Positions 8,175-16,253 are shown, counted from the first letter of the stretch. The stretch is 27,043 nt of DNA from an uncultured Collinsella sp. (GCA_900542275.1 UQMW01000028.1:1-27043); one strand, 5' to 3'. The notes: a model not told the origin generated them from the sequence alone. Program-made: numbers and translations.

Positions 8175-9200
8175 CTAGCGCGCTGCGTACTCGAGCATAC
8201 GGTCGAGCGTGAGCTTGGCCTGGTCTGCCGCCTCGTCCGAGACGCCGATCTGCACCTCGCCCTCGCCCGTCTCCAGGCAGCGCACGAGCTTTTCGAGCGT
8301 GATGAGGTCCATGTTGACGCAGGTGGGCTTCACCGCGGGGAAGTGGAACTTCTTGCCGGTGCCCTGGCAGCGGCGCTCGAGCTCGTAGAGCACGCCGCGG
8401 ACCGTCACGATAATGAACTCGCTGGCGTCGGACTCCTCGGCATACTTGATGATGCCGGCGGTGGAGCCGATGTAGTCGGCCTCGGCCAGGACGTCGGCCT
8501 TGCACTCAGGATGCGCCAGCACGAGCGCGTCGGGGTGGGCCTCCGTCGCGTCGACGATCTGCTCGACGGTGATGATGTGATGGCGCGGGCAGTAGCCGTT
8601 GTTGAGGATGACGTGCTTTTGCGGCACCTGCTCGGCTACGAAGCGGCCCAGGTTTTGGTCGGGGATGAACAGGACGTGCTGCTGCGGCAGCTCGGACACG
8701 ATCTTGACGGCGTTGGAGCTGGTGACGCACACGTCGCTCCAGCTCTTGATCTCGACCGTGGAGTTGACGTAGCAGACCACGGCAAGGTCGTCACCGTACT
8801 CGGCGCGCGCCGCGTCGACCGTCTCACGCTTGACCATGTGCGCCATGGGGCAGTCCGCGCCCGGCTCGGGCAGCAGCACGGTCTTGGTGGGGTTGAGCAG
8901 CTTGGCACTCTCGCCCATAAACTCCACGCCGCACAGCACGATAGTCTGCTGCGGCAGGCTCTTGGCGAGTTTTGCCAGGTAGAAACTGTCGCCGACGTAA
9001 TCGGCAACGGCTTGGACCTCGGGCGCCACATAGTAGTGCGCCAGGATTACCGCGTCACGTTGGGCTTTTAGTTGCTGAATGGCCTCGACGAGCTCTGCGG
9101 GCACCAGTGCCGCGCGCTCCGTTGCCGTCGTTGCCGATGCTAGGCCGGCCGCGATATCGCGTGCAAGCTCCGATGCATCCATGTTCGCGCTCTGTGCCAT
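8175..9200 (-). CDS. nadA: Quinolinate synthase NadA
   Basis: A 341-aa [4Fe-4S] enzyme condensing iminoaspartate with dihydroxyacetone phosphate to quinolinate. Likely cluster ligands are C117 (PEPGADCPMAH), C204 (NNGYCPRHH) and C294 (KPTCVNMDLITLEKL). The 87-residue spacing of the first two equals that of C113 and C200 in E. coli NadA. Other family stretches are VILAHYYVAPEVQ, GDSFYLAKLA, CGVEFMGESAKLLNP and VLAHPECKADV. The ATG at 9200 is preceded by GAGGGG at a good distance; a TTG directly before it is less likely. It is the first gene of the nad operon. Confidence 0.96.
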   Translation of the reverse strand: MAQSANMDASELARDIAAGLASATTATERAALVPAELVEAIQQLKAQRDAVILAHYYVAPEVQAVADYVGDSFYLAKLAKSLPQQTIVLCGVEFMGESAKLLNPTKTVLLPEPGADCPMAHMVKRETVDAARAEYGDDLAVVCYVNSTVEIKSWSDVCVTSSNAVKIVSELPQQHVLFIPDQNLGRFVAEQVPQKHVILNNGYCPRHHIITVEQIVDATEAHPDALVLAHPECKADVLAEADYIGSTAGIIKYAEESDASEFIIVTVRGVLYELERRCQGTGKKFHFPAVKPTCVNMDLITLEKLVRCLETGEGEVQIGVSDEAADQAKLTLDRMLEYAAR

Positions 9201-9235
9201 CAAGGCCCCTCTCTTTTGGCGAATCTTGGGGCTTT

Positions 9236-9285
9236 AGTATGACACCTAGGTTTACAGCTGACAAGACAGCTGTAAACCTAGGTGT
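9236..9285 (-). promoter_or_regulatory. nad operon promoter with overlapping palindromic operator (probable NiaR site)
   Basis: A perfect inverted repeat has 19-bp arms: ACACCTAGGTTTACAGCTG at 9242-9260 and its complement at 9267-9285, with a 6-bp centre. On the minus strand it contains TTGTCA (9259-9264), then 17 bp, then CATACT (9236-9241), a well-spaced -35/-10 pair 36 bp upstream of the nadA ATG. A dimeric repressor bound here would block the promoter. The operon encodes NiaR, the obvious candidate. No terminator-like U-run follows the hairpin on either strand. Confidence 0.75.
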
Positions 9286-9492
9286 AAAGTTGAAATAAAG
9301 ATTCGACCATGCGGCAAGTCCATATTCGAACTGGCAAGCTGAGGATAGCCGAGCTCTCGATAGCGCAGGAGGCATCTTTCGCCACCGCAATACCGCTCGG
9401 CGCGAGTTGCGCACCGTGAGGCACGAACGGGCGCTCCCCCGCGAGTGGTCCGCGCCCAATGTGGCAAAATCGAACTACTAAGGGGGCTCAGA
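9286..9492. other. Intergenic region between the nad operon and the LytTR regulator
   Basis: A 207-bp divergent spacer. Apart from AGGGGG, the ribosome site of the response regulator (from 9481), I see no convincing promoter hexamers, hairpins or small coding frame. Any promoter for the two-component genes must lie here. Confidence 0.4.
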
Positions 9493-10215
9493 ATGCTCAA
9501 GATTATTGCCTGCGACGATGACGTCGCTTTTCTAGATAGACTGCACCGGATGATCGACCGTTGGTCGATCGAGACGGGCACGGCGGTCGATGTTGCGCTC
9601 GTTACGCGCGGCGAGGACCTGCTGGCGCGCCATGCCGCGTCGCGCGCCGACATCATCCTGCTCGACATGATCATGCCGCTCGTCAACGGCATGGACACCG
9701 CACGCGAATTGCGCCAGGCCGACACCGCCGTGCGCCTGGTGTTCCTCACCTCGTCGCCCGAGTTTGCACTGGAGTCCTACGAGGTCCGCGCCTGCGACTA
9801 TCTGCTCAAGCCCGTGACTTACGAACGCCTGGCGCAGTTACTCGACGAACTTTCGAGCATGCGCCCGGCGGCAACCGACGAGCTCGTGATCAAAACGTCC
9901 TTTGGCTACCACGCCCTGCGCCTGTCCGACATCGAATATGCCGAGGCGCGCAACAAGCACGTGGTCTTCCACCTGCGCGACGGACGCGATATCGAGGCAC
10001 TCGAGTCGTTCCGCAGCGTCGAGGACCGTTTGGCGCAAAATGCCACCTTCTTTAAATGCCACCGTAGCTACCAGGTCAACTTGCGCAACATCGACCACTT
10101 CGATCGCACGGACATCGTCATGCGCTCGGGCGCGTGCATTCCGCTGTCGCGCAGCAGCAAGCAGGGGTTCCAAGACGCCTACTTTGCGGTGCGCTTTGAG
10201 GGCGGGAGGCGCTGA
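9493..10215 (+). CDS. LytTR-family response regulator
   Basis: A 240-aa response regulator of the AgrA/LytR type. The receiver domain (about residues 1-120) has the acidic pocket CDDD, the phospho-acceptor D58 in LLDMIMP, T/S in FLTSS and K106 in LLKPVTY. The LytTR DNA-binding domain (about 130-235) contains FKCHRSYQVNLRNI and the C-terminal IPLSRSSKQGF. The ATG at 9493 follows AGGGGG. Its stop codon overlaps the kinase start by one base (TGATG), so the two are co-translated. Proteins of this class usually bind pairs of direct repeats at target promoters; the targets here are unknown. Confidence 0.93.
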   Translation: MLKIIACDDDVAFLDRLHRMIDRWSIETGTAVDVALVTRGEDLLARHAASRADIILLDMIMPLVNGMDTARELRQADTAVRLVFLTSSPEFALESYEVRACDYLLKPVTYERLAQLLDELSSMRPAATDELVIKTSFGYHALRLSDIEYAEARNKHVVFHLRDGRDIEALESFRSVEDRLAQNATFFKCHRSYQVNLRNIDHFDRTDIVMRSGACIPLSRSSKQGFQDAYFAVRFEGGRR

Positions 10216-11492
10216 TGATCTCCTCGGTCGAAATGGTCCTTTGGGCAATCCACCACGCCACGACGCTGCTCTTTGGCGTCTTTGCCTCGGCGGCGCTGTG
10301 CGGTATCGAAATCAATCGACGCCATGCACTCGAGTTGGTGGGGGTCGGAGCCGCAACCGGCGCTGCCTTTTCGATCGCCAATGTCGTTGGCGGAGAGCTT
10401 TTTGCCCGTCAGGTCTATCCGCTCGTCGTGCACTTGCCGCTTACCGTCTACCTATGCGCGCGCTATCACTTGAGTCCGCTACTCGCGACGTTGGGCGTCA
10501 CCAGCGCCTATCTGAGCTGCCAGTTCAGCAATTGGATGGGCATCGCCGCATTTGCCGCAACCGATTCTCAGATCGCGTACTATCTGGCACGCATCGCTAC
10601 CACGCTCGGCGTCTTTGCCGTCCTGCTGCATTGGGCCGGCGACATTGGACCCCGCTTGGCGATTAAAAGCCCCACCGAGCTGGGCATCCTTTTAATCCTG
10701 CCGCTCGTCTATTACATCTTTGACTACGCCACCAACGTCTACACCACGCTGTTCCACTCGGGCTCGGTGGTGACAGTTGAGTTTTTGGCATTTGCGCTCT
10801 GTGCCTTCTATCTTATGTTTCTTGCCGTTTACCTGCGCGAATACGAAGAAAAGGAAACCGCCGAGCGAGAGCGTTGGATGCTCGAAACCCGCGACAGCGC
10901 CGCCATCAAAGAGCTCGAGGCTTGGCGTCAATCTGGGCGCGAGCTGTCGATTCTTCGCCACGATATGCGCCACTTCCTACGCGGCCTGGCCACTTTAATT
11001 GAGGAGGGCCACACCGACGAGGCGCTCAAACGCATCGATGAGCTCTGCGAAGCCGGCGACCGCACCGCCGTACGCCGCTTCTGCGCCAACGAGACCGTAA
11101 ACATCGCGCTTTCGTCATTCAACTCAGATATCAATAGAAACGGCATTACCGCCAACCTGCGCGCCGCCGTACCCGAAACCGTCCACGTAGGTGACGCCGA
11201 CCTGTTTAGCGTGCTCTCAAATGCCTTGGAAAACGCTATCACCGCCGCAAGCGCCGCACCCCAAGGAAAGCGATTCGTCGACCTTGACCTGCGACTTGAG
11301 GACGGCCAGCTGTTGCTGTTAGTTTCCAACACGTTTGACCGCGCGCCGCGCATGGTCGACGGCATGCCCGTGACCCGGCATGCGGGCCACGGCTTTGGAA
11401 CCAAGAGCATCAAACTTGCCGTGGAGCGCATGAACGGCAACTGCCAGTTCCGCATTAACGGCGATCGGTTTGAGCTGCGCGCTGTGATGTAG
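10215..11492 (+). CDS. GHKL-domain sensor histidine kinase (AgrC-like)
   Basis: A 425-aa membrane kinase. The N-terminal half has about six to seven hydrophobic segments (roughly residues 8-30, 40-58, 66-82, 86-105, 121-140, 155-175 and 184-206), then a charged helix. The His box is LRHDMRHF, with H249 the likely phosphorylated residue. The ATPase is of the GHKL/HATPase_c_5 type, with N-box asparagines at 336 and 340 (LSNALENA) and the G-box GHGFGTKS (391-398). It pairs with the LytTR regulator before it. Such kinases often sense peptides, but no precursor-peptide gene is evident next to it, so the signal is unknown. Confidence 0.92.
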   Translation: MISSVEMVLWAIHHATTLLFGVFASAALCGIEINRRHALELVGVGAATGAAFSIANVVGGELFARQVYPLVVHLPLTVYLCARYHLSPLLATLGVTSAYLSCQFSNWMGIAAFAATDSQIAYYLARIATTLGVFAVLLHWAGDIGPRLAIKSPTELGILLILPLVYYIFDYATNVYTTLFHSGSVVTVEFLAFALCAFYLMFLAVYLREYEEKETAERERWMLETRDSAAIKELEAWRQSGRELSILRHDMRHFLRGLATLIEEGHTDEALKRIDELCEAGDRTAVRRFCANETVNIALSSFNSDINRNGITANLRAAVPETVHVGDADLFSVLSNALENAITAASAAPQGKRFVDLDLRLEDGQLLLLVSNTFDRAPRMVDGMPVTRHAGHGFGTKSIKLAVERMNGNCQFRINGDRFELRAVM

Positions 11493-11556
11493 AAGTACGG
11501 CGCCGATCTCGCGGCGCGCCTCGCCCGCCAGGCAATCGCTCGCCGGTGCCGATCCG

Positions 11557-12132
11557 CTACAGTGGAGCGACCGCCGGGGTCAGCTGCTTGATGTAGGCCC
11601 ACATGCGCTGCTTGGCCGCTTTGTCGGTCAGCGCCGCCTCAAAGCCATCGAGCGCGAGCACGCGGCGGCCCTGCACATGGGCGACCAGGCCGGGCTTGAG
11701 CATGGCGGTGTCGAAGTCATCAATCGCCACGAGCATATCGGCGTAGGTCTCGCGCATGGCGTCAGCCGCGTTGTTGTCGAGCAGCAGCACCGCCTCGGGG
11801 TCCAAGGCCTCAAGTGCCTCGCGGAACAGCTCGCACGGCAGCGTCTCGCCCACCGCGACCGCTCCGTCGCCTGCGCCGGCGACGCTTGCCAGCACGCAAA
11901 AATCCTCGGGCGCGTAGCCGATGGCCCCAAGCGCCTTGCGCAACGCCGCGCCATCCGGGCCGGCAGCAAGCTCGCCACCCAAACGTTCGGCCTCGTCCAA
12001 ATCGCCTTTGACCAACACGATCGGCGAGCACGCGTTGCCCGCGATACGCACGCCACGAACCGCAAGCGATGTGAGCTCCTGCTCAGCCGCCTGGGCGATG
12101 GCTTCTTTTTTCTGGCTTTGTGACGTGGACAT
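11557..12132 (-). CDS. Conserved protein of unknown function, possible uracil-DNA-glycosylase-like fold
   Basis: A 191-aa soluble protein I do not recognise with confidence. It has no signal peptide or membrane segment. The order of blocks, LGAIGYAPEDFCVLAS, then LDPEAVLLLDNNAADAM, then KAAKQRMWAYIKQL near the C-terminus, loosely recalls family-4 uracil-DNA glycosylases. The Fe-S cysteines and the glycosylase active-site motifs are not visible, so enzymatic activity is doubtful. I chose the ATG at 12132, preceded by GGAG; the upstream in-frame ATG at 12162 overlaps the likely -10 box. It is convergent with the kinase gene and divergent from thioredoxin. Confidence 0.75.
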   Translation of the reverse strand: MSTSQSQKKEAIAQAAEQELTSLAVRGVRIAGNACSPIVLVKGDLDEAERLGGELAAGPDGAALRKALGAIGYAPEDFCVLASVAGAGDGAVAVGETLPCELFREALEALDPEAVLLLDNNAADAMRETYADMLVAIDDFDTAMLKPGLVAHVQGRRVLALDGFEAALTDKAAKQRMWAYIKQLTPAVAPL

Positions 12133-12160
12133 GCGCTCTCCAATCGTTTGCGTGCCAACC

Positions 12161-12166
12161 ATTATA
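12161..12166 (-). promoter_or_regulatory. Consensus -10 box upstream of the unknown 191-aa gene
   Basis: TATAAT on the minus strand, 28 bp upstream of the chosen ATG (12132). A convincing -35 hexamer is not visible. A GC-rich imperfect hairpin (GCCGCCTGC 12174-12182 with GCGGGCGGC 12196-12204) occupies the -35 side. Confidence 0.45.
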
Positions 12167-12233
12167 TAAAAGAGCCGCCTGCGAGTGGTTGCTTTGCGGG
12201 CGGCTGGGTATAAGCACGGTCGTACTGAGTTTT

Positions 12234-12250
12234 ACGCGGCTGAGCCGCGT
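12234..12250 (+). promoter_or_regulatory. GC hairpin in the thioredoxin leader
   Basis: ACGCGGC (12234-12240) and GCCGCGT (12244-12250) form a perfect 7-bp stem with a TGA loop, 8 bp before the GGAGG ribosome site (12259-12263). A possible -10, TATAAG (12209-12214), lies upstream. The hairpin may stabilise the 5' end of the mRNA or tune translation. Confidence 0.4.
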
Positions 12251-12268
12251 CACATTATGGAGGTCACC

Positions 12269-12589
12269 ATGGCTGACATTAAGCAGATTACCCCCGAGAA
12301 TTTCGATTCCGTCGTTAACGACAGCCTGCCCGTGCTGGTCGATTTTTGGGCACCGTGGTGCGGTCCTTGCCGATCGCTCTCGCCCATCGTTGACGAGGTT
12401 GCCGATGAGCTGGCGGGCAAGCTTGCCGTTGCCAAATGCAACGTCGACGACAACCAGGACCTGGCCATGAAGTATGGCGTCATGAGCATCCCCACGCTGA
12501 TTGTGTTTAAGAACGGCGAGGAGATTGACCGCTCGGTTGGCGCTCTGCCCAAGGCGAGGCTGCAGGCGCTGCTGGAGAAGCACCTGTAA
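12269..12589 (+). CDS. trxA: Thioredoxin
   Basis: A 106-aa thioredoxin, the general protein-disulfide reductant of the cytoplasm. It has the active site WCGPC (W30, C31, C34) in VDFWAPWCGPCRSLSP, and the conserved SIPTLIVFKNGEE with the cis-proline. Length and layout match the E. coli protein. The ATG at 12269 has GGAGG six bases upstream; the longer upstream frame does not resemble thioredoxin. It appears monocistronic, with no thioredoxin reductase adjacent. Confidence 0.97.
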   Translation: MADIKQITPENFDSVVNDSLPVLVDFWAPWCGPCRSLSPIVDEVADELAGKLAVAKCNVDDNQDLAMKYGVMSIPTLIVFKNGEEIDRSVGALPKARLQALLEKHL

Positions 12590-12710
12590 TACGCTTGTTA
12601 CATGTTGCCGTCTGCCTGCCGTCCATGAGCGCTTTTGCACCGCTCGCCGGACTTTTGGGTGCGGCGCGTGCGACCACGGATAGTATGGTAGTCACAAACA
12701 GCCCCCAGTG

Positions 12711-12749
12711 AACGGGTGCGGGTCGCACAGACTCGCACCCGTTTTCTTA
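12711..12749 (+). terminator. Rho-independent terminator upstream of the nikR gene pair
   Basis: AACGGGTGCG (12711-12720) pairs with CGCACCCGTT (12734-12743) in a perfect 10-bp stem with a 13-nt loop, followed by TTCTTAT. It lies 121 bp after thioredoxin and probably ends that transcript. Confidence 0.8.
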
Positions 12750-12820
12750 TGCAGCTGCGCGCAGAGCGGGCGTAGTAAAATCTGAACCACTGAACTGCCC
12801 CATACAAAAGGAGATTTCCC

Positions 12821-13069
12821 ATGCATGATGTTGGAATGAACATGAGCCAGCTTGCCATGAGCGTCAAGCAGGTCGACGACACCATCGAGCTCGCCCACGA
12901 GTGGAGCCATCAGTTGCTGCATGCGACCGAGAACTTTGACATGGAGCGCATTGGCGCCAAGCTCGAAGCTGCCATGGCGGCGCTCCACGAGGCGCATGAC
13001 GCGCTCGAGGGCTACGAGGAAGCCATCGAGGCCGACCACAACTCCGTCGGCTCCGTAAAGCTGGTGTAG
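12821..13069 (+). CDS. Small helical protein of unknown function preceding nikR
   Basis: An 82-aa protein, probably all helical, acidic and rich in Ala, Glu and His (for example ELAHEWSHQLLHATENF and AALHEAHDALEGYEEAIEA). No family is recognised. It has a strong ribosome site, AAGGAG, nine bases before the ATG. Its stop codon is one base before the nikR GTG, so the two are translationally coupled. The spaced histidines and the coupling to a nickel regulator suggest a metal-related or hydrogenase-related role, but that is inference only. Confidence 0.8.
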   Translation: MHDVGMNMSQLAMSVKQVDDTIELAHEWSHQLLHATENFDMERIGAKLEAAMAALHEAHDALEGYEEAIEADHNSVGSVKLV

Positions 13070-13070
13070 G

Positions 13071-13580
13071 GTGTCCGAACACGAACACGAGCACGGCTGC
13101 GGGCACGACCACCATAACGGCACGGGCGACGAGGCGAGCTGCCGCTGCGGCGGCGGCTCCGAGCTGGTCCGTTTTTCGGTCACCGCGCCCGATGACCTAC
13201 TGCGCCGCTTTGACGAGCAGATCGCACGCCGTGGCGACGTGGCCAACCGCTCCGAGGCAGTGCGCGATTTGATTCGCGCCTCGATCGCCAAAGAGCAAAT
13301 GCGCACGCCCGATGAGCACGTTATCGGGTCGCTCACCATGATCTACGACCACCACACCGGCGATCTGACGCGCCGCCTGGACGAGGTGCAGCACGACTAC
13401 ACCGACGAGATCGTATCGACCATGCACGTGCATCTTGATCACCACAACTGTCTGGAGATCCTGGCACTCAAGGGTCGCGGCGAGCGCGTCTACGAACTAG
13501 CCGACCGCCTGCTGGGCCTGCGCGGCGTTAAGCACGGCGAGCTCACCTGCGCCGCCACCAGGCAAAGTCTGGGGCTATAG
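13071..13580 (+). CDS. nikR: Nickel-responsive regulator NikR with a His/Cys-rich N-terminal extension
   Basis: A 169-aa ribbon-helix-helix regulator. The DNA-binding domain (about residues 31-75) begins ELVRFSVTAPDDLLRRFDE. The C-terminal ACT-like domain carries H108, H119, H121 and C127, with exactly the 11-2-6 spacing of the E. coli nickel ligands H76, H87, H89 and C95. A 29-residue extension before the domain holds six His and three Cys, and is absent from E. coli NikR; it could bind or buffer metal. The start is GTG at 13071. It lies upstream of hypF-hypC-hypD-hypE, fitting nickel control of hydrogenase maturation or nickel uptake. Neither nik transporter genes nor a GTATGA-type operator were seen. 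Confidence 0.94.
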   Translation: MSEHEHEHGCGHDHHNGTGDEASCRCGGGSELVRFSVTAPDDLLRRFDEQIARRGDVANRSEAVRDLIRASIAKEQMRTPDEHVIGSLTMIYDHHTGDLTRRLDEVQHDYTDEIVSTMHVHLDHHNCLEILALKGRGERVYELADRLLGLRGVKHGELTCAATRQSLGL

Positions 13581-13603
13581 CGGGATTTTCCGCAGCGCAC
13601 CTG

Positions 13604-13674
13604 CCAAAAAGGGACAGGTTTGTTTTGGCAGGTTTAGAAGTTTTACCTACCAAAATAACCCTGTCCCTTTTTGG
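13604..13674. repeat. 71-bp hairpin between nikR and hypF
   Basis: CCAAAAAGGGACAGG (13604-13618) pairs perfectly with 13660-13674. The pairing continues inward (13620-13633 with 13645-13658) with one mismatch and one G-U pair, giving a stem of about 30 bp with an 11-nt loop (13634-13644). It starts 23 bp after the nikR stop codon and ends 11 bp before the hypF ribosome site. Its size and terminal repeats suggest a MITE-like element, or a processing or termination hairpin. Confidence 0.75.
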
Positions 13675-13697
13675 TCGGTTTTGATGAGGGGTGTCGC

Positions 13698-16166
13698 ATG
13701 CGGCATGTGCATATTCATGTAACGGGCATTGTGCAGGGCGTTGGCATGCGACCGTTTGTGTATCGCGAGGCCGTGGCGCATGGCATTTGCGGCTGGGTGC
13801 TCAATGCGGGCGACGGCGTGCACATCGAGGCGCATGCTCCGGCCGATGCGCTCGATGCTTTTGTTGCCGCGCTTTCTGAGCATGCGCCTGCGGCAGCCCG
13901 CGTAGAGCACGTCGAGGTTGTGGGCTTGGCAGCCAACGGTTGGGATGCCGTCAATGAAGAGGGTTTTCGCATCGTAGCATCGCAGGACCAGACCGCGCAC
14001 ACGACGCTCGTCTCGCCCGATATCGCCACCTGCGACGATTGCCTGCGCGAGTTGTTCGATCCCGCCGACCGACGCTATCACTACCCCTTTATCAACTGCA
14101 CTAACTGCGGCCCACGCTTTACCATCATCCGATCGTTGCCTTATGACCGAGCGGCCACGTCGATGAATTGTTTTCCCATGTGCCCCGAGTGCGCCGAGGA
14201 GTATGCCGACCCACTCGACCGGCGTTTTCACGCGCAGCCCGATGCCTGCTTTGATTGCGGGCCGCATATTACGTGGCGCGAGGCGGGCGTGGGCGATGGG
14301 CGGGACGAAGCCGCCGCGTCACTGGCCGTCGGCACCACGCGCGAGACCAGCGACGCCATTATCGACCGCTGTGTTGAGCTGCTGGCCTGTGGCAGTATCG
14401 TCGCTATCAAGGGTCTGGGCGGATTTCACTTGGCATGCGACGCCTCCAACGAGCAGGCGGTAGCCGAGCTTCGCCGCCGCAAACGCCGCAGCAACAAGCC
14501 GCTTGCCGTTATGGTGCGCGACCTTGCCGACGTTGAACGCCTGTGCCATGTCAACGACGTTGAACGCGGCTTGCTGGCCGGCAGCATTCGCCCCATTGTG
14601 CTGCTGCGCCGACGTGCCGCTTGCGAGAGCGGCGGTTCTCCCAACGCCCTCGCGCTCGCGCTGTCCGTCGCACACGACCTTCCCGAGCTCGGTGTTATGC
14701 TCCCCTACACCCCGCTTCAGCATCTGTTGCTTGCCGCGGCAGAAGCCCGCGGTATGCACGCGCTCGTCATGACCAGCGGAAACCTGAGCGAAGAACCCAT
14801 CGAGACCGACGACGACCTTGCCTGGGAACACCTCGTTGCCGCCGGCATCGCCGACGCGTTGCTCGGTAACGACCGCGCGATTCTCTCGCGCTACGACGAC
14901 TCCGTAGTGCGAGAGGCGAACGGCGCCGTTATGCCCGTTCGCCGCGCTCGCGGATATGCACCCCAGCCGCTGCCGTTGCCGGCGCTCGACGGCGCTCCGT
15001 CCTGCGTGCTCGCCTGCGGGCCACAACAAAAGGCCACGATTGCGCTCACGCGTGAAAGGACGAACGGCGAGGCAACCTGTTTTGTGTCGCAGCATATCGG
15101 CGATGTTGAAAACGGCGGGACCTTCGATGCCTGGAACGCCGCGCGCACGCGCTTGGAAGATCTCTTTGACTTGGCACCCGCCGCCTTGGCCTGCGATTTG
15201 CACCCCAGCTATCTATCGAGCCAGTGGGCGCGCGAGCAGGCGCGGAAATGCAATCTGCCGCTCGTCGAGGTGCAGCACCATCATGCGCATGTCGCGAGCG
15301 TAATGGCCGAGGCTATCGCCGCGGGCCAGCTTACAACCGACGCGCGCGTCCTTGGCATCGCCTTTGACGGCACCGGCGCCGGCACCGATGGGACCATTTG
15401 GGGCGGCGAGTTTCTTGTTGCCAGCCTTGGCGGCTTTGAGCGCGCCGCGCATTTGCGCACCTGGGCGCTCCCCGGCGGGGCGGCCTCCGTGCGTGACGCC
15501 CGCCGCAACGCCTTCGCCTTGCTCAGTGAGCTCGGCCTGCTCGAACACCCGGGGGCCGAGCGGCTCTTAGGCGACCTAGACGAGCAAACACGGAGCGTGA
15601 CGGCAACGATGATCGAACGTGGCATCAACAGCCCGCGCACCAGCAGCATGGGTCGCTTGTTTGATGCCGCAGCCGCGATCCTGGGCATTTGCGGCCAGGC
15701 GACCTACGAGGGTGAACCCGCCATCGAGCTTGAGGCCGCCGCCTGGCGCGCGCTCGGCAGCGAAAGTATCTGCCCCACCGGCAATATGGCAAGCTTTTCC
15801 GTAACCGAATCATCCAGTCCGGACGACTGCCATGCTCTGAACTCCAGACCGCTTTTTGAGGCGCTTTTGGAGGGAATCAGGGCCGGCGTGCCCGCCGGCA
15901 GGCTCGCGCTCGACTTCCATGACGCCGTCGCACGCGCATCGGCCCGCATCGCAAACGAGATCTGCGCCCGTGAAGGCCTCGACACCGTCGTGCTCTCGGG
16001 CGGCGTGTTCATGAACCGACTTTTGCTTCAGCTCCTCACCCGCAATCTTAAAGACGCAGGCCTTACGGTCTTGATTCCCCAAACCGTGCCCGTTAACGAC
16101 GGCTGCATCGCCTACGGTCAGGCGGCAGTCGCACGCACTCACCTCGCGCAGGTCGCACCGCAATAG
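13698..16166 (+). CDS. hypF: Carbamoyltransferase HypF
   Basis: An 822-aa [NiFe]-hydrogenase maturation enzyme that uses carbamoyl phosphate and ATP to carbamoylate the HypE C-terminal cysteine. Domain order: acylphosphatase (about residues 1-90, with GIVQGVGMRPF and R18); two zinc fingers with paired cysteines at 112/115, 134/137, 162/165 and 184/187; a YrdC-like domain (about 215-390, with IKGLGGFHLACDA); and a Kae1-like C-terminal domain with HHHAHVASVMAE, FDGTGAGTDGTIWGGEF and LSGGVFMN. The ATG at 13698 follows GAGGGG; an upstream TTG would add nine residues. Full length, with no key motif missing. Confidence 0.97.
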   Translation: MRHVHIHVTGIVQGVGMRPFVYREAVAHGICGWVLNAGDGVHIEAHAPADALDAFVAALSEHAPAAARVEHVEVVGLAANGWDAVNEEGFRIVASQDQTAHTTLVSPDIATCDDCLRELFDPADRRYHYPFINCTNCGPRFTIIRSLPYDRAATSMNCFPMCPECAEEYADPLDRRFHAQPDACFDCGPHITWREAGVGDGRDEAAASLAVGTTRETSDAIIDRCVELLACGSIVAIKGLGGFHLACDASNEQAVAELRRRKRRSNKPLAVMVRDLADVERLCHVNDVERGLLAGSIRPIVLLRRRAACESGGSPNALALALSVAHDLPELGVMLPYTPLQHLLLAAAEARGMHALVMTSGNLSEEPIETDDDLAWEHLVAAGIADALLGNDRAILSRYDDSVVREANGAVMPVRRARGYAPQPLPLPALDGAPSCVLACGPQQKATIALTRERTNGEATCFVSQHIGDVENGGTFDAWNAARTRLEDLFDLAPAALACDLHPSYLSSQWAREQARKCNLPLVEVQHHHAHVASVMAEAIAAGQLTTDARVLGIAFDGTGAGTDGTIWGGEFLVASLGGFERAAHLRTWALPGGAASVRDARRNAFALLSELGLLEHPGAERLLGDLDEQTRSVTATMIERGINSPRTSSMGRLFDAAAAILGICGQATYEGEPAIELEAAAWRALGSESICPTGNMASFSVTESSSPDDCHALNSRPLFEALLEGIRAGVPAGRLALDFHDAVARASARIANEICAREGLDTVVLSGGVFMNRLLLQLLTRNLKDAGLTVLIPQTVPVNDGCIAYGQAAVARTHLAQVAPQ

Positions 16167-16253
16167 GCTGTTTGGCCAACCCGTGCGCCGCCGTCTCACA
16201 GGTGTAGCGCGTTTGCCCGCAGCCCCCGCGAGCGCTACCATCAAACGATGGAT

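Noticed and set aside
8118..8505. Longer nadB start extending into nadA
   Set aside because: The extra N-terminal sequence overlaps nadA, lacks family similarity, and a good ribosome site precedes the GTG at 8118.
8145..9071. 308-aa open frame on the plus strand over nadA
   Set aside because: Antisense to the conserved nadA cluster-ligand motifs; composition is that of a shadow frame.
9242..9285. Palindrome upstream of nadA as a rho-independent terminator
   Set aside because: No U-run follows on either strand and it overlaps a well-formed promoter at the start of an operon.
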